From Demequina pelophila (GTDB lineage: Bacteria > Actinomycetota > Actinomycetes > Actinomycetales > Demequinaceae): a stretch of 64,000 bases of DNA. The position numbers were made by a program, and so were the translations under genes. Within the stretch, counting starts at the first letter, position 1, and each line of letters begins with the position of its first letter. The stretch lies in contig NZ_BBLY01000001.1 of NCBI RefSeq assembly GCF_000971175.1, positions 1,149,680 through 1,213,679 of the forward strand. Reading direction: 5' to 3'. Below are positions 62,035 through 64,000 of this stretch, in pieces. The notes below the pieces were generated by a model. The model was not told the DNA's origin. It saw only the letters and a list, made by a program, of their open reading frames with translations, and made no database searches.

Positions 62035-62364
62035 ATGCGGTGGCGCGTCCAGTTCTCGGACGAGGTCCGGGAGTGGTACCTCGGTCTGCGCCCCGCGGAC
62101 CAGGCGATCGCGGACCGCATCCTCGAGCGCCTGGCTTCCCAGGGGAACGACCTGCGTATGCCGCACTCGCGCTCGCTGGGCGCCGGGCTCTACGAGCTGC
62201 GCTTTCACTGCGAGAACGTCGCGCGACGCATCACCTACGTCGTCGATGTCGAACGCTCGGTCCTCACCCTCACCACCTTCCGCAAGCAGCGACTCAACGA
62301 ACGCGCCGAGATCCTTCGTGCTCGCCGCGCAGCCCGCCAACGCCGATCCCAGGAGGAACGATGA
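62035..62364 (+). CDS. higB: HigB/RelE-superfamily toxin
   Basis: 109 aa. VQFSDEVREWYLGLRPADQAIADRI, then LRMPHSRSLGAGLYELRFHC and RRITYVVDVERSVLTLTTFRKQ match Gp49-like HigB toxins of the RelE fold, ribosome-dependent mRNA interferases. Toxin-first order and a 4-nt overlap with the antitoxin are typical of higBA. The mRNA appears leaderless (TATACT, 7 nt). Confidence 0.92.
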   Translation: MRWRVQFSDEVREWYLGLRPADQAIADRILERLASQGNDLRMPHSRSLGAGLYELRFHCENVARRITYVVDVERSVLTLTTFRKQRLNERAEILRARRAARQRRSQEER

Positions 62365-62672
62365 CCTCGAGCGACCGCACGACCGCATGGGAGTCCGTCC
62401 GGGACCAGGCCCTCGCCTCCATGACCGCGCCGGACCGCGCCGAGTACGACGCCTCGGCGATCGAGGCCGAGGCGCGCCTACAACTCGCCGAGATGGTGTA
62501 CGAGGCGCGCGCCCGCTCGGGAATCTCCCAGACGGAACTCGCGAAGCGTGCCGGCACCAGCCAGAGCGTGATCTCCGCGATCGAGAACGGCGCCCAGGTT
62601 CCCGGGGGGCTCATGCTTGCACGGATCGCCCACGCGCTCGGCGGGTCACTGACGATCTCGAGCGCCGCGTAA
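62361..62672 (+). CDS. higA: HigA-like XRE antitoxin
   Basis: 103 aa. A C-terminal XRE HTH (MVYEARARSGISQTELAKRAGTSQSVISAIENG, then LMLARIAHALGGSL) is preceded by an N-terminal helix that probably wraps the toxin. AGGAGGAA lies before ATG 62,361, and the start overlaps the higB stop (ATGA). It should neutralise HigB and repress the operon. Confidence 0.92.
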   Translation: MTSSDRTTAWESVRDQALASMTAPDRAEYDASAIEAEARLQLAEMVYEARARSGISQTELAKRAGTSQSVISAIENGAQVPGGLMLARIAHALGGSLTISSAA

Positions 62673-62794
62673 CCGCGCCCCGCCACATCACGCCGAGCGC
62701 GGGCACGACCATCCCGGACACGAGCGCGACGGGCGCCGACGGCGAGGTGCTGGACGTCCAAGCCCAGGACCTGGAGCCGTACGCCGGCTGACCG

Positions 62795-63871
62795 TCAGCG
62801 CGCGAGCGTCGCCTGCCCGAGCACCCTGGTCCCCTGGTAGACCACCACGGACTGGCCGGCGGCGACGCCGCGCATGGGCTCGGCGAGATCGACGACGAGG
62901 CGGTCGCCGTCCCGGGTGACCGTGGCCGATGCGGGGGCACCATGGGCGCGCACCTGGACCTGTGCGGGGGTGGGGCGGTCGCACGGGACATCGGGCGCGA
63001 GCCAGACGACGTCCACGCCGGCGAGAACGCGCACGCTCAGCAGCGTCTCGGGGCCGACGGTGACCACGTTGCGGGCGGTGTCGACGGCGGTGACGTAGCG
63101 CGGGGCGCCGTCGGACGCGGGGCGCGGGAGGCGCAGGCCCTTGCGCTGGCCCACCGTGAAGGCGTACGCACCCTGGTGCGCGCCCACGACCTCGCCCGAC
63201 TCGTCGACGATCTCGCCGGGCCGCTCGCCCAGCGCACGGGTGAGGAAGCCCTTGGTGTCGCCGTCGGCGACGAAGCAGATGTCGTAGGAGTCGGGCTTGT
63301 TGGACACGCCCAGGCCGCGCGCGACGGCCTCGGCGCGGACCTCGGCCTTCGAGCGCGCGGTCCCGAGGGGGAACATCGACCGGGCGAGCCGGTCCGGCCC
63401 CATCACGGCGAGGACGTACGACTGGTCCTTGGCGGCGTCCGCGGCGCGGTGGAGCTCGCGCGATCCGTCGTCGCGGACGTCGATGCGCGCGTAGTGGCCG
63501 GTGCAGACCGCGTCGAAGCCGAGCGCCATCCCGCGCTCGAGCAGGGTGTCGAACTTGATGTGCTCGTTGCAGCGCACGCACGGGTTGGGGGTGCGTCCGG
63601 CCTCGTATTCGGCGAGGAAGTCCGTCACGACCGTGTCGTGGAACTCCTCGGAGAGGTCCCACACGTAGTACGGGATGCCCAGGTGGTCGGCGGCGCGGCG
63701 GGCGTCGTTGGCGTCCTCGATCGAGCAGCAGCCGCGCGAGCCCGTGCGGTGCTCGGCGCGGGTGCGCGAGAGCGCCATGTGCACGCCGACCACGTCGTGT
63801 CCCGCGTCGACCGCGCGCGCGGCGGCGACGGCGGAGTCGACTCCGCCCGAGAGCGCCGCGAGAACTTTCAC
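62795..63871 (-). CDS. mnmA: tRNA-specific 2-thiouridylase
   Basis: 358 aa. The ATP-pyrophosphatase loop [10 protein letters not shown] at residues 8-17, the catalytic cysteines Cys98 (TPNPCVRCN) and Cys199 (DICFV), and GVSNKPDS and [14 protein letters not shown] blocks ([15 protein letters not shown]) define MnmA. It thiolates U34 of tRNAs for Glu, Gln and Lys. GTG start at 63,871 with TACCCT 6 nt upstream and no ribosome site. A 104-nt element begins 22 nt upstream. Confidence 0.96.
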   Translation of the reverse strand: MKVLAALSGGVDSAVAAARAVDAGHDVVGVHMALSRTRAEHRTGSRGCCSIEDANDARRAADHLGIPYYVWDLSEEFHDTVVTDFLAEYEAGRTPNPCVRCNEHIKFDTLLERGMALGFDAVCTGHYARIDVRDDGSRELHRAADAAKDQSYVLAVMGPDRLARSMFPLGTARSKAEVRAEAVARGLGVSNKPDSYDICFVADGDTKGFLTRALGERPGEIVDESGEVVGAHQGAYAFTVGQRKGLRLPRPASDGAPRYVTAVDTARNVVTVGPETLLSVRVLAGVDVVWLAPDVPCDRPTPAQVQVRAHGAPASATVTRDGDRLVVDLAEPMRGVAAGQSVVVYQGTRVLGQATLAR

Positions 63872-63892
63872 CCGTCAAGGGTACGCGGCGCA

Positions 63893-63996
63893 TCACCTGT
63901 CCACACGCGACCGACAACCAGCTACCCGTGGCGCGCAGCGACTCGCGGAAAGCGACCACCACCTACCCATTCGGGGCTTGGTGTGTGGAGGGGTGA
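63893..63996. repeat. 104-nt palindromic element, copy 3
   Basis: Arms TCACCTGTCCACAC and GTGTGGAGGGGTGA. The core CGACAACCAGCTACCCGTGG ... CGACTCGCGGAAAGCGACCA is near-identical to copy 2 in reverse. It ends at the window edge. Confidence 0.88.
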
Positions 63997-64000
63997 CGGG

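Overview
The window is 64 kb of very GC-rich chromosomal DNA (roughly 70% or more, judged by eye), densely packed with genes that use G/C in third positions, have many ATGA/TGATG start-stop overlaps and frequent GTG starts. The chain mnmA ... ligA ... gatCAB ... ilvD ... ilvBN-ilvC-leuB ... ilvE is a chromosomal backbone I associate with Actinobacteria, especially Micrococcales (a Cellulomonas/Demequina-like relative). That placement is inference, because no rRNA or other marker lies in the window.

Layout. 35-8,624: a membrane-anchored staphylococcal-nuclease-like protein, two paralogous zinc-ribbon proteins flanking a RibD/DHFR-like reductase, a membrane protein, a DrrAB-type ABC exporter, an alpha/beta hydrolase and a PEBP protein. 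8,727-19,756: a long-chain acyl-CoA synthetase, then the branched-chain amino-acid genes ilvE, leuB, ilvC, ilvN, ilvB (with a leader peptide and attenuator) and ilvD, with a PP2C-like phosphatase among them. 20,028-30,535: a secreted beta-propeller-like protein, a TipA-type MerR regulator, two flavin reductases, two small cassettes (double-MarR regulator plus CPBP protease; ArsR regulator plus MFS exporter) separated by repeated copies of a reductase 3' end, a lipoprotein and a photolyase. 30,647-38,112: a DUF1801 protein, a 2-hydroxyacid dehydrogenase, a xylose module (ROK repressor, xylA, xylB) and an M20 peptidase. 38,385-50,863: two small paralogues with duplicated CRP-like promoters, gatCAB, an EVE-McrB/McrC type IV restriction module, a GNAT, a small membrane protein, ligA and an M15 peptidase-like lipoprotein. 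50,971-63,871: an old-yellow-enzyme-type reductase, pgi, deoD, a PhzF protein, an AtzH-amidase fusion, hsp20 with HspR-like operators, a gamma-carbonic-anhydrase-like protein, an SDR/TetR pair, a HigBA toxin-antitoxin and mnmA.

How the genes work together. ilvBN, ilvC, ilvD, leuB and ilvE make valine, isoleucine and leucine. XylA and XylB feed xylose into the pentose phosphate pathway under a local ROK repressor, and Pgi is central glycolysis. GatCAB and MnmA serve translation. McrBC is a defence module set between two housekeeping blocks.

The most unusual content is intergenic. There is an iterated nonamer, GGACGATGC, counted by hand at 32 places, 15 of them in intergenic DNA and often paired into terminator-like hairpins. 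There are four gap-free 97-nt palindromic elements, three 104-nt elements plus one hybrid variant, and two hairpins with an EcoRI site in each arm. Two loci carry 15-nt repeats with an exact 41-nt period, and three direct repeats of a reductase 3' end bracket two gene cassettes. Many genes also show a TANNNT box 6-7 nt before the start codon, which suggests widespread leaderless transcription. All searches were done by eye, so counts are minimum estimates.
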